Shown here one piece after another: positions 9,501 to 21,226 of a stretch of DNA of 32,188 nt. The position numbers were made by a program, and so were the translations under genes. Within the stretch, counting starts at the first letter, position 1. Each line of letters opens with the position of its first letter. The DNA is from Cladosporium sp. IMV 00045 (taxonomy: Eukaryota > Ascomycota > Dothideomycetes > Cladosporiales > Cladosporiaceae). The notes below the pieces were generated by a model, which was given only the letters and a program-made list of their open reading frames with translations, ran no database searches and was not told where the DNA came from. The stretch covers positions 1 to 32,188 of the forward strand of contig MSJI02000318.1 in assembly GCA_001931905.2 (NCBI GenBank), read 5' to 3'.

Positions 9501-10648
9501 ACTGCCTGATTCTCCGACCTGATACCTCGTCTGTCTGTTGATTGTTTTGATAATGTTTCGAGCGACTTGATTTTTTTATGTTTGCATATCCACACCACCC
9601 CAAAAGCGCGAAATCGCAAACGCTGTACTTTTAACGCAGCGCTTCACATAGCGCTTTATGTATCTATACTCTTGCCCTCACACTCGCCTACTTCGGCTTG
9701 GTGAGGGTAGTCCCCTTTCTTCCAACACACACACTTCTTATTCTTATTATCGAGCACCTCTCAACGTTTAGGAGGGAAAATGGCGAGCACCGGGTTTCGC
9801 TTGGCGTTTCGAGGACGCATGTGTGGGAAGAAACAGTTTTGGGGGAATGATGCAACGAAGCATTGTTGTATTGGTTTTGACTACTTGGTGGTTATACCCG
9901 GATTGCTGGGCGCAAGAGGATGAGATTTGCCGATTTTGTGTATTATATCCCTCTCCGCTCTTCATACAATAAAAGCAGATTTCTTGATCACAACATCTCC
10001 TCGATGTGATGTGCACCGCATTGGATCGACTCCTCTCCCTTTGACTGGTGTTTTGCGCGTTGCGTTCAGCATCGAAATTGCATAAGGCTCTCAGGTAGAG
10101 GTACATGTGCACTTTATACCTTATTCTACTCAGACCATCTGTATACATGCAGATTGTCTTACACACCCCCCATGCGTTCTCTCAATCCAAGTCGTCGGCT
10201 CGATTTGCTTTTCAGCCTTGCCGTTGGGCTGGAGATTGGCGACCCACCGCAGCAGGATTCGCAGCCAATCATTATTCTCAAGTGCTCAGGCCCACTCGTC
10301 TCTATGGTGTCATCTGAGACGGCAAGAGCTCTATACTTTCGACCGCCTTCGAGCTTGGAGGCCGGTCTGAGGCAAACTGGGCGGCAGCGGTGGTCGCTGC
10401 TGCGCGTAACGCCCGGCCAAGCTCTTCTCTTCTGTGCGTGTGTGTGTTTGTGGCCGTTTCGCCGACGCGGTTTCTTGCTACTCTGCTTGTTCCACTGCGT
10501 TTCCTCCTTAGAGTAGGTGTATATCATCAATCTCATCACGCGCTCGCGCTTCGTCGGCATTCACGCGCATTCATCGTCTAAGGGACCGAGCATACATATA
10601 TCGATAAACAACAGAAATCGCCTGTCCGAATAGCCTGTCCGAGTCACC
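9501..10648. other. Intergenic region: SSC1 3' flank and PNS1 promoter
   Basis: About 1.15 kb. The SSC1-proximal part holds two AGCGCT palindromes 6 nt apart (9638-9643, 9650-9655) and a stem-loop at 9675-9707. The PNS1-proximal part holds a short GT-rich stretch near 10433-10453. No supported gene. Confidence 0.5.
9675..9707. other. Inverted repeat / stem-loop in the SSC1 3' flank
   Basis: CCCTCAC (9675-9681) pairs with GTGAGGG (9701-9707), with an inner GCC/GGC pair set around TACTTC. It lies 175 nt after the SSC1 stop, so it may be part of the 3' UTR. Function unknown. Confidence 0.5.
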
Positions 10649-12428
10649 ATGGCCCAGCGCGGCGAAGCGGCCGAATATTTCCAGGGCGGTGGAGGAGGAG
10701 GAGGAGGATACCAGATGAACCAACCCCCGCAGGGTGGCCAATGGCAACAACAACCGCCGCCGCCGCAACAGCAGGGCTACGGCTATGGCCCTCCGCCCGG
10801 CCCACCACCGCAGCAGCAGGGCTACGGCGCACCGATGCCTCCACCTCCCAACTACGGCCAGCAGTACGGCGGAGGGGACCAGAAGCCCAATTTCGATCAG
10901 GTGTTCAAGATTGAGAAGCCGAAGTGGAACGATCTGTGGGCAGGCATTCTGTTCATCCTCGTTTGCGCTGGCTTCGTCGTCGTCAGTGGGATTGCTATTC
11001 AGGGCTACGCGGCTACGAAATCTTTCAATGGAGGAGGCATTTACGACTCGCAGAATGAGTTTGGTCTCAGCACGAATACTCTCGTGTTGTTTGTCTTTTG
11101 TCTGGTCGTGGCGATTGTGCTGGGTTATGGATATGTTTGGCTGGCGAGGAGTAAGGACATCCAAAACATTCGAGGTTCATGCGGTTGAAGTGAAGTGCTA
11201 ACAACATGGCGACAGAATTCACCAAGCAGTTCATCTGGATCACGGGCATCCTGAACATCATCTCCTGCTTCGTCACGGCCATCTACATGCTTTCGCGCCG
11301 CTACTGGAGTGGCGGCATAGTCTTCCTCCTCTTCGGTTGCTTCGCCGCTTTCTGCTTCTACACTTGGATTCCAAGGATTCCCTTCTCGGTCCTGATGCTG
11401 CAGACCGCCATCGACGTCTCCAAGAACTACGGCCACGTCTACCTCATCTCCTTCCTCGGCGGTCTGGCCGCGGCGGCTTTCGGCGCCTACTTCTCCGTCA
11501 CCATGGTCGCGGTGTACGTCAAATACGAGCCAGGAAACAACCCGGCGTGCAACCAAGGTGCGGGAGACTGCAGCTCCGGCACCGTTATCGGGTTGCTGGT
11601 CTTCATCACCTTCGCCGCCTACTGGATCACGGAATGGCTCAAGAACGCCATCCACACCACCATCTCCGGCGTCTTCGGCGCATGGTACTTCAACCCCAAG
11701 AACCCGGCCAAGGGCGCAACCCGCGGCGCCGCACGACGCGCCATGACCTACTCCTTCGGCAGCATCTCTTTCGGCTCGCTGATCGTCGCCATCATCCAAT
11801 TCCTGCGCCAGCTCTGCTCCGTTGCGCGCAGCCAATCGGCCGGGGACGGCAATCTGGGCGGCCAGATCGCTTTCTGCATTCTGGGATGTATCATTAGCCT
11901 GCTCGAGTGGGCGGTGCAGTTCATCAACCGCTATGCTTTCAGCTATATTGCTCTGTACGGCAAGAGTTACATTCAAAGCGCCAAAGCGACTTGGCAGTTG
12001 ATCAAGGACCGCGGCATGGACGCTCTCGTCAACCAGTGTCTGACCGGACCGGTGTTCACCATGGGCGCCACTTTTGTCGCGTACATCTGTGCCTTGTAAG
12101 TTCCCCAAACAAAACCCCCCAGATCTCTCTCTCCCTTCCCTAAAAAGTCCCAACTAACACCCCCTCTCCCAGCCTCGCCTTCCTCTACCTCGTCTTCACG
12201 AACCCGGCCTACAACTCCAACGGGGAGTTCACGCCCGTGGTCGTGGCGTACGCGTTTCTCATCGGCTTGCAGATCACCAACTGCTTCACCACCCCGCTGT
12301 CGAGCGGGATCGATACGATTTTCGTCGCGGCCGCGTGGGATCCGGAAGTCCTCATGCGCGAGCACCCGGAGCTGTATGCGAATATGGTCAGGGTTTATCC
12401 GCAGGTGCAGCAGGCTATTCATGCTTGA
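10649..12428 (+). CDS. PNS1: Choline transporter-like protein (Pns1/CTL family)
   Basis: Multi-pass plasma-membrane protein of the CTL/SLC44 family, 545 aa. Exons: 10649-11150, 11216-12095, 12173-12428; introns of 65 and 77 nt with CTAAC branch points. Residues 1 to ~80 form a cytosolic low-complexity tail rich in Gly, Pro, Gln and Tyr (a run of eight Gly, then PPPPQQQGYGYG-type units). The first membrane helix starts near residue 96 (LWAGILFILVCAGFVVV); further hydrophobic segments are spread to the C-terminus. Family landmarks: FTKQFIWITGILN across the first splice junction, the GVFGAWYF segment, and ITNCFTTPLSSGIDTIFVA near the end. Transport of choline by fungal Pns1 has not been firmly shown, so the substrate is inferred. 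The start CACCATGG is an ideal context. Confidence 0.93.
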
Positions 12429-15400
12429 GATTGCTTTTGAGGGGGAGGGGTTTGCTGGGAGGGTGAGGGGAGAGACTCAGAAGGGGGGAAAAAAAGTGAA
12501 GGGTTGAGACGTGGTCTCTGTTGATGAGGATATAGGAAAGGGTGGGGGAGGTTATTTTCGCGTCAAGAAGGGAACTTTGTCGCTTTGTGCTTTTTGCATT
12601 CCAGAGGATATACCCCCAAATTCGGTTTCCACTCACGGTTATGGTGTTTGATGAACGAGAAAAGGGGAAAGGAAAATTGAAAAACAAAACCGTAATGGAA
12701 GAGGGAGGGAGGAGCTGATGGTTTCTTTTGCTGGAAAGGCGGGACCTTACGTCGTGCCTGCTCTCTTTTCTTATATCTTTTTCCTTGCTGTAGCTAATAG
12801 TACTGTTAATGTCTTCCTCCATATCTCCCTCCTCCTCCCTCTACCACCCAGACCAAAACTAAAATCTCCGGCAGCCTTTTCAGTACAGATAAAAGAAACT
12901 TCACCCTCAGCAGTCAATAAGGTAGCATCAGAGGCCTTCGCCGTATATAGAGCAACCTCGTCACCACAACGACAAGCTTTCCACCCGTGATTCTAAAGGC
13001 CAGCTAAGATGCCCACGGCTAAAAACGCGTTGTTCGCCAAACGAAGCTAGAAACCAATTCGATATCTCATCAAGACGTCGAGACAATGCTCCGGTAGATA
13101 TATCTGTAAGTCGCAGATTCTCCTAGTTTCCAGTAGTCGATGGAAGCCTGGAGATGGAACTGTAGGGCGAATGGCAAAAGGCTGTGGCATTCATTAATGA
13201 ACAAGGAAGAAATGAAAAAATGACACCGAAAATCAAAAGAATCGAAAACCACTCGGAGCAAGACAATAAGGTAAGGTAGGATGGAGGCAAGTCGGGCCGC
13301 CGTGGCGAAGCGACTTCACTCCACCTTGCTCGGTTGCCTGATTAATTACTTGCACGCTTTCGGGTTGACCAGTAGCTCAGTTCTTCGTGTACCCAGATAG
13401 ATACGGAGCAGAGGCAAAGAGAAAGAGGGAGTGGAAACTTGGATGCCCGTCTCGAGAAAAGATCGCCTACCTATCCCGCGGGAATCTGGAATGGGCATCG
13501 AGTGATTATTACTCCAAGAAAAAGCGGATTGAAAGCGAAATCGTGAGAGTGAGATGCATGAGTTTGGACTCGATCTCACTTCAACTGATCGGAAAAGCAA
13601 CCGCCTGTTTGGAAAGCGGAAGAGGAGAGAGGTGAGGTGAGGTGAAGCACCTTAACGCGCTGTCTTCTCGATTCTCACTACTGCCCTACCTACCTTACCT
13701 AGGTACTGAGTGTACACTGACCCACGTCTGCTGCGGCTCTGTGAAAGTGGGTCGTCAAGTCTCGTTTTTCCCAAATGGGAAGAAGAAAGCCTCGGTTTAA
13801 CGTGAGTGTGGTAGAGTGGAAGGGGTCGAGACCATTTACTAGTGCTTTCTATCGGGTGGGAATGACGCGCTGTGCCTTTAGGGTAGGAGTCCCACTTCGA
13901 CACGCAAGTGGTGAAGTGACGTTTGACGGGGCATTCAGGAACAGAACACATCGCGCAGTAGCTTGATGACTCGCTTGAACGATGAAAGGCAGAAAGGGAG
14001 ACACGGCTTGACGGCTGAACGGCCTTCGGGCCAGTCGAAAGAAGTCTGGGGGAGGGATGATGATGGCTGTTGGAAGTTGGCGCGCTCCACGCGCGTTCAT
14101 GGAGAAGAGGAGCGAAGGAACTGTCAAGTCCGCGATTATTATGGGCCTCGTCTGCTCTCCGCGACAGAAGATGGAGATAACGGCTGCGGACGGGTGCGAC
14201 TTCACCCGCTAAGCCGTCGCTCTGTTGTATGTGTATGAGGTCGTTCTGCTTTGGATCTCACGATGCATGCGAGGATGAGTCAAGCAGTGCTTCATTCGTC
14301 GGTGTTTGACAGCTTGACATTTTTTCGCTTAGGCATCTACGGCCCGCTACAGCAACAGTATTTCCCTCACATGCTTTTGTCCGCCATGCATGCATGCAAC
14401 GTACAGCCGCATGGTCGTGGTGATCTGATCTGGAGCGCGGCGCGCACGCGGCTGGCCCGGAGGATCGCGCGATTTGCACATCCTCAAGGCCTTTCTCTCG
14501 CCCGGGATTCGTTCTTGTTGGGTACCTTAGCTATCTGTCAGGCTGTTCGGTTGGTCGGTTGGTGACTTGGTGTTCCACCACGTGCGTGCCCTGCTTTTGA
14601 AGGAGAGTCTGCGCGCTCTTTCTGGGTGTTTCCATCTGTCTCTTGTATGCGTGCAACAGTGCACGTTGCACTGAGAGTGGGGCATCAGGCACAGACAGGC
14701 TTCACGATGTTCGTTTCTTGAGGCTCTGTACTAGTAGCGGCTAGGTAGAGAAGAGCAAAGAAATCATGTCTTGCCTGTTAGCGCCGCGATGACGACGGAT
14801 CGAATGATTTACGGATCAGATACATCACTCATCCAAAACGCTCACTTCACCAAACGCACGTGCGAATCGAATCGAATCGAGTCGGGCGGCTCCGCCACGC
14901 CTCGTTTGCGGCATTGTCATTATTGCGACTTTCTGTTCCTTACGCTGCTTGCTACAGCGATCAGACACGCTCGAATCTACAAGCATAAACAGTGAGGTAA
15001 ACAACCACCACCGCCTGCTATAGTTACATGTACCTCGGACCCTGTCTGTAGCTGCAAGTGGCCATCCAGTAGATATACATGGTCAGCGCCACGCATGTGT
15101 CTCGGCCCGTTTTCGCCTGTGCCTGTGTACTGCCCTGACCTGATGCTCAGCAGCAGTCAGGTAGTCCAGAGTGCTACCTCCTAGCAGGTCAGCGCCATAT
15201 CTGCATCACCCACCCACCACAAATGACACGCCCGTGACGCAGTGGGCGCTCAGGATGGCGCGGGTTGGGCCCATGCCTTGCCCATGCCAAAGGCGGGGTG
15301 GGGCAATTGGATGGCTAGCTGCTGTTTGTATGGTGGATGGTGGATAGCTCCTTCCCAGGGCCTAGAGCCAAAGCAAACATCACCCGTGCCTTCCTGTTCA

Positions 15401-15797
15401 TTCCCTCACTCTGCTCGCGATTGCGGGGCTACTCTTTCCTCATTTCAGCGTCTCGTGATGGGCCGGCCGATCTATTGATCTGTTTCCTTCGCCCGCTTCA
15501 CATCTTCCTTCACTCCTTCACTGAACTTCACTTCACTCTTGACCTTCACCTCTTCCCCTCTACTCACTCCTCCATTGCTTGATACTTCTCACGTTCAACT
15601 ACTACCACTAACTGAGGTTCCTGTCACCGACAACACCCCTCACTCCAAACACAAAAGGTAAGCTATTGCTGATGTCTCGTTTGCTTGGGCTCGTCGACTT
15701 TGTGTAGATACAACAACAAACGTAGCATATCGACTGACATCACTTTCAAGACAGCTACACTACTTCAACTCCCACCACCCAGCCTTCTCAATACACA
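12429..15797. other. 3.4 kb gene-free stretch (PNS1 3' flank to MPD1 promoter and leader)
   Basis: The longest gene-poor part of the window. Short frames occur on both strands but none shows a start in good context, a domain, or coding-type third-base use. Visible structure: a 12-nt inverted pair AGGTAAGGTAGG (13269-13280) and CCTACCTTACCT (13689-13700); a run of GAATC units near 14867-14880; and a C/T-rich tract from about 15480 to 15600 leading into the MPD1 leader. No tRNA or transposon ends recognised. Confidence 0.5.
15658..15707 (+). other. Probable 5' UTR intron of the mannitol-1-phosphate dehydrogenase gene
   Basis: AAAG|GTAAGC donor, TTGCTGATG branch-like site and TGTGTAG acceptor define a 50-nt intron that ends 90 nt before the ATG. 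It matches the size and signals of the other introns here, but no reading frame tests it. Confidence 0.55.
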
Positions 15798-16967
15798 ATG
15801 GCAGGCAAGAAGGGCGTTCACTTTGGTGGCGGCAACATTGGCCGTGGCTTCGTCGCCGAATTCCTGCACAACTCCGGCTTCGAGGTCGTCTTTGTGGATG
15901 TCATGGACAACCTCATCGAGACTCTCCAGAAGACCCCCAGCTACGAGGTCACTGAGATTGGTGAGGATGGCGAGAAGAAATTCCACATCGACAACTATCG
16001 CGCCCTCAACTCCAAGTACAGCATGGATGAAGTCATCCACGAGATCGCCACCGCCGACACCGTCACCTGTGCCGTTGGTCCCAACATCCTCAAGTTCATT
16101 GCTGAGCCCATTGCCAAGGGTATTGAGGCCCGCAAGGAGAGCAACCCTCTCGCCGTCATTGCTTGCGAAAACGCCATCGGTGCCACCGACACTCTCCGTG
16201 GCTTCATCGAGGCCAAGCTCTCGGAGGAGACCAAAGCCAACATCGCCCCCAAGGCTCGCTTCGCCAACTCGGCTATTGACCGCATTGTGCCGTTGCAGCC
16301 CGAGGGTGCCGGCATGAACGTCCTCATCGAGAAGTTTTACGAATGGTGCGTCGAGGAGAAGCCCTTCGATGGCAACCCGCCGGCTATCAAGGGCGTCCAC
16401 TTCGTCGACGACCTCCAGCCTTACATCGAGCGCAAGCTCTTCACCGTCAACACCGGCCACGCCACCGCCGCCTACTACGGTCACAACCGCGGCTTCAAGT
16501 ACATCCATGAGGTGCTCGCCGACAAGGAGCTGCACGACATCGTCCAGAACACTCTCAAGGAGACTGCTCACCTCATCACCCTCAAGCACGCCCACATCAG
16601 CAAGGAGGAGCAAGCCGAATACATCGATGCCATCGTCAAGCGCATTTCCAACCCGGCCCTCAAGGACGTTGTCGAGCGTGTCGGTCGTGCTCCTCTCCGC
16701 AAGCTCAGCCGCAAGGAGCGTTTCATCGGTCCGGCTGCACTCCTCGCCGAGGGTGGTGAGAAGTTCGACTGCCTCCTTGGCGGTGTCGAGATGGCTCTGC
16801 GCTTCCAGAACGTCGAGGGTGACGAGGAGTCTGCCGAGCTCGCCAAGAAGCTGAAGGACCTGGACGCCACCACTGCCACCAAGGAGCTCACCGGTCTTGA
16901 AGAGGACCACCCGCTCTTCTCTGCTGTGGTGGAGAAGGTTAAGAAGGTGCAGGGTGAGAGCTCTTAG
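15798..16967 (+). CDS. MPD1: Mannitol-1-phosphate 5-dehydrogenase
   Basis: NAD-dependent enzyme interconverting fructose 6-phosphate and mannitol 1-phosphate, the main entry into fungal mannitol synthesis; cytosolic. Intronless coding region, 389 aa, normal for the family. The N-terminal Rossmann motif is [11 protein letters not shown] (residues 8-18). The polyol-specific long-chain dehydrogenase signature K-x4-N-x2-H appears as KLFTVNTGH (Lys213, Asn218, His221). The strand [10 protein letters not shown] and the [11 protein letters not shown] segment are also typical. Strongly biased to C-ending codons, suggesting high expression. Start at the only ATG before the Rossmann motif. Gene naming differs between species (MPD1, mpdA). 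Confidence 0.95.
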   Translation: MAGKKGVHFGGGNIGRGFVAEFLHNSGFEVVFVDVMDNLIETLQKTPSYEVTEIGEDGEKKFHIDNYRALNSKYSMDEVIHEIATADTVTCAVGPNILKFIAEPIAKGIEARKESNPLAVIACENAIGATDTLRGFIEAKLSEETKANIAPKARFANSAIDRIVPLQPEGAGMNVLIEKFYEWCVEEKPFDGNPPAIKGVHFVDDLQPYIERKLFTVNTGHATAAYYGHNRGFKYIHEVLADKELHDIVQNTLKETAHLITLKHAHISKEEQAEYIDAIVKRISNPALKDVVERVGRAPLRKLSRKERFIGPAALLAEGGEKFDCLLGGVEMALRFQNVEGDEESAELAKKLKDLDATTATKELTGLEEDHPLFSAVVEKVKKVQGESS

Positions 16968-18030
16968 TTGGGGTCGCTGACTTCGGCCCTGCCGGAGGCG
17001 ATCAAAACCCGCCTCACCATGAACACTTAGGTCAAGCTTCCGCTGAGACTTTGACATGGCCCAAGGTGGCACTTTCCTTACTGTTTGATGATTTGCATGA
17101 TTAACGAGCCAGCATGGAGTTATTGCGTTACATGGTGCAAGTGGCCTGGACGAGGTGCATCAAGGGCCCAAGGATTCTGCTTGAGTGATTTTTCTGATTT
17201 GAACTGCTTGCTTGATTGAGATGGAGACTAGCTGAAAGATAGTCAACAAAAATGTCTCCTTTTCCATTATGTGGTTCCGCTGTTCAAGTTTGTTGTTTGC
17301 CTTCCGGGGGAGAGCACGTTTAGGAAGGCTCTGCTCGTGGTTTCCAACGTAATGTATTTGTGAGCTTGCGATGTTGTAGGAGTGTTCCTGCCAACACCTA
17401 CATGTAGGTACGAGGACTTTTCAAAGGATCATTGCCCAAGACAATTCATTGAATGAATAAAACAGTAGTATTAAAAACACAATTCTTCCCATTATATACT
17501 TTTTCCAACTGCGCTCCGACCATGTCCTCCTCCCCGCATCTTCCCCAGACTAGCCCGACCACGCTACAGCCGAACAGCTTCTGACGTATCTCTCTCTACC
17601 TCTAGCTTTCTCTTTGTCTCTCGCACCGACCTCTGCTGTCTTCACATCACATGCTTGCATTCATCTCTTACTTCAACATCCTTTGCCTCTTCTCCTAAAC
17701 CCCTACCTCAACAAACCCCAAACACCCAATCCTACTCTCCCCGCCACCCCCAGCGCATACCGCCGTCCTCCGCCCGTTCACGAGCCGTTTGGTCAAGTGA
17801 TCACAAACAATCGATTCATTGCTGAGAGAATCGCTTCTAGTCGGATTGTACGAAACGTAACGCTACTGCGAGCAACGAGTGGCACCCCTCTCCGCAACGG
17901 CGACGACCATAACGACGACGCAGACGAGGGAGATCTCCCAGAACTAATACAAACCGCCCCGCCTGCTCCCACGGCTGTCCCACAACAAACACCGCGCCGG
18001 CGCCGGACGGCGCTGACGAGCCTGCAGAAG
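16968..18030. other. Intergenic region between MPD1 and the DUF2415 gene, with an ATG-less open frame
   Basis: The first ~550 bp look non-coding (MPD1 3' flank). From about 17585 the strand is very C/T-rich, as in a promoter or leader. From 17614 to 18030 a plus-strand frame without ATG is continuous with the DUF2415 gene and may be an N-terminal extension or a long leader (see findings). Confidence 0.5.
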
Positions 18031-20589
18031 ATGGCGATTGAGAACATCCCGTATGTTGCTACCATTCCGGTCGCGCAGATTTGGGTTGCGTGAGCTTGTG
18101 AGAAAACATGTTTGGCTGACTCTGGCGCTTTTTTTGCAGGTACCCTGATGCCGACGATTTGGTGGCGAAGGAGAAGACGTTTTATCCGTTGCGCATACCT
18201 GTTTCGTGAGTCCACGCTTCGCTCTTAATACTCTCAAGAGCGCAATGAAGGCGCTTGGAAGATCTGAAAGTGCACTCTCAGAGACCTGTCCTTGCTAATG
18301 CGCGGTCTTCTTACGAACAGGCACTGGCAACTACGTCACTACATCTCCAATCCCGAACCCGACCGCTTATACTACGCCTCCGGCCACGACGTCTACTGTC
18401 TCTTCATTGCGTCGCGGAAACGACGACACATTGCCAAATTACCATTCGAGGCGCGCTGCACCTCTTCCGGATACGGCTGGGTTTGCGTCGGTGGAGAAGA
18501 CGAGGGACATTTTGCTGCTATCAAGGTGGATGGCATGGGGCCACGTACGAGCGAGGTCGACGAAAGATTGGATATCGGTGGAGCATGGGGGAGTGGCAGT
18601 GCGGTCGGCAGCGGCAGCGGCGGCGCGACCAGAAGAGGCGCGCACGTCAAGGTCGAGCGGATTGGCGAGGAGATAGTGAACTCCATTTCCATTCACCGGG
18701 TCCAGGACGAGGATGCGCACTTGGACGATATCGTCGCCGTGCTCACGAACAACGACAAGACGGTGCGGATATACAGCTTGCCCCGACGCTTGGAAACCTG
18801 CGTGTTGGATCTGCCGTTCGCCATGAACCACGCGACCATTTCGCCTGATGGGACGATGCTGGTGGCTGTTGGAGACGTCAATCAGGCGTATTTCTTCCAG
18901 CGAGATATCAAGGACACACCGCCGCAGATTCCCAAACCTCACAACCGCCTCACGAGCGAGAGTCTAGAGTGGACTCTCACGAACGTGGTTAGCTTGCACG
19001 TTTCTGCGACAGATTCTACTATGGGTTATTTCACCACTGCTTGGAGTCCGAATGGACAGCTAGTAGCTCTGGGCTCGGAAGGAGGCTACATCACGGTGTT
19101 CGATGTTGACATCCTTACCAACCCGGACTTTGAGGACGAGGACGCTATTGTTGCGGTAATCCCTGGCTCGCGGCCGGATATCCCACAACCACACCCCGGC
19201 GCGGTCAGGAGCATGCTCTTCTCGCCAGATCCGTGGGATCTACTTATCTGGGCGGAGGACCAGGGGAGAGTGTGTATCGGGGATCTGCGGACTGGCTTGA
19301 AACAGAAGCAAGTGGTGACGTTGGACCCACGAGAGGAGGGCTTGTCAAAGATCGAGCCTGAAGATTTGCCTCAGGAGGCATCCAACGCGACTAGACACCT
19401 GGATGATTTGGAGATGGAATTCTTGCGGAGATATCGCCAGCAACCGAACGACAGCAATAGCTCTGTCAACTTCGCAACGGAGTACATCGAGGCGAGGCGT
19501 CGACAGAGACTTCACAGGCAGGACTTGGCGACTTCGCGAGCTACGTCTGCCACTCGGGCCGCGCTGGATGACGATCCGCAGGGCCTTACGGCTCGAGAGC
19601 AGGAAATCTTGAATACATTGAGAACGACTCGACAGAGAGAGGAGGCGAGGACTCAAGGCGGTATTGCTAGAGGCGTCAACTACACGACGTCCGACATGTT
19701 CGGCAGTGGCAGTCGTTCGAGCTCATCGAACACCCCAAACCCTGACTCCGGTTCTGGTAGAGGGTTGGGTGATAACTCGACCTCCTGGGCAGAAAACTTC
19801 CCCGAACTATCAAGAATGAACGCCAGTCCCAGACCAGAGCAGTCAAACGAAGGCTCCGAAGAACCACGACTCCCACCAATCCAAGTCCCCGGCGACGCAG
19901 GCACATGGGGCGCGAGCCGCCAACGACCACACGCCGCCGAAACCTCCACCTCGACCTCCCGCCAAAGCAGCAACAGCAACAGCAACCCACGCCAACCCCG
20001 CCGCCGCGCCTCCGTCATCCTCTCCCCACCCACCACCGCCACCTCAACATCCACCTCCACCTCCACATCCGCAAGCAACACCACCCGCCCACCCCCCTCC
20101 ACCAGCTCCGATAACGACAACAACCCCACCAACCCCTGGGGTACAATCGAAGAAGCCATGGCCCTCGCCCGCGGCCCGCTCTTCGAATCAACCCGCCCAA
20201 CAGCCACCCCACCCATCCCCTCCCGCCCCGAACTCAACAGCGAATTAGCAGCCGAGCGCGCCGCCCGCGCCCGCGCCCTCGTAACCCAACGCGACCGCTG
20301 GCGCGCCCTCGTCGCAGACGGCACGCAGCCGCCCAACGCGCACGCCACGGGCGCGAATGCCACGGGTGTTGGTGGTACGGTCAGCCGTCTCGCCGCATTT
20401 CCGGATGGGTATGAGGCTGTTCTGAGACGCATGAGAGGTGTCACGGGACGGGAGATGGGGGTGCGCACGGCGGGGTTGGCTATGAGTGGGGATGGGGGCA
20501 CGCTGTGGGCGGCGTGTGAGGAGGGGATTTTCGAGTTGAGCGTGGGGAGGAGGAAGAGGTTGTTTTGGCCGGCGGTGCAGATGGTTTGA
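18031..20589 (+). CDS. DUF2415 / WD40-like repeat protein of unknown function
   Basis: 797 aa in the model used: exons 18031-18089, 18140-18205, 18321-20589; introns of 50 and 115 nt keep the frame and join YPDADDLVAKEKTFYP to IPVSHWQLRHYI, a conserved fungal start region. The N-terminal half looks like a beta-propeller: a WD-like repeat at about 277-306 (TTAWSPNGQLVALGSEGGY) and the DUF2415 segment at about 336-372 (VRSMLFSPDPWDLLIWAEDQ then GRVCIGDLRTG). The C-terminal half is low-complexity, with Ser/Thr/Pro/Asn runs around 570-640, and ends with a short propeller-like strand region. Function not known. The start is uncertain: 18031 is the only in-frame ATG upstream of the conserved region (AAGATGG, good context), but the frame is open for ~139 codons further upstream. 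Convergent with ARG2. Confidence 0.85.
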
Positions 20590-21226
20590 TCTTGCGAAGG
20601 TGTGGTTCGGTGTCTAATTTTGTTTTCATGGAAGTTCTGGCGTGAATGAACCGAGAATTCTATGGAATGATTTGATGGTTGGGGAGGGAAGGGAGATTGA
20701 TGACTCCCAGGGCCGATGTGTCTTGTTTTCTTTCTTTTTCTCTGTTTTGTTTGACGATAGTCTCTTTTTTCTTTCTTTTTCTTTCATGATTGATGGATAC
20801 TTGCTTCTTCTCAGCGCGAGAGAGGGGAGAAAAGGGTGAACGGGGAGGAAATGTACAATGTATCAAGAACAACAGCAACGGCAACGAAGGCAGAAACGAG
20901 AACGAATCAGTGATTAGCGTACGGCGAGAATGAAATGATGGCTATCTGTTTGCTGCATGAATTCTTGAGTGAGTTGAGGGCGTCAGTTTGTCTGATCTTT
21001 CTTCTGCTGAGAACGAGGAAAGTGAGGCACAGAACACGAAGAAGCCCGGTGACGCGACTGACTACCTAGCTTGCGGAATCTAGTGTGGCCAGCCAGTGTC
21101 TGCCCGATGGTTCTCGGACACGTATCTTTTTCTGAAAATGATAACTTATGCATACAGTCTCTTTGACTTTGACATGCGCCTTCTACATCCCCAACTCTGC
21201 CTGAACTAGCTAGCAACACACATCCT
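20590..21226. other. Convergent 3' flanks of the DUF2415 gene and ARG2
   Basis: 637 bp between two convergent stop codons. T-rich tracts at 20722-20785 probably belong to 3' UTR or polyadenylation regions. No gene seen. Confidence 0.55.

Noticed and set aside
11125..12153. 342-codon antisense open frame across PNS1 exons
   Set aside because: It crosses both PNS1 introns and has no domain features; the sense frame is clearly coding.
13269..13700. 12-nt inverted pair AGGTAAGGTAGG / CCTACCTTACCT about 410 bp apart, considered as mobile-element ends
   Set aside because: Too short, low complexity, no flanking target duplication seen and no transposase-like frame between them.
15765..17072. 435-codon antisense open frame opposite the mannitol-1-phosphate dehydrogenase gene
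   Set aside because: Same codon-bias effect; Leu/Val/Glu/Asp-rich, no motifs, while the sense strand encodes a full conserved enzyme.
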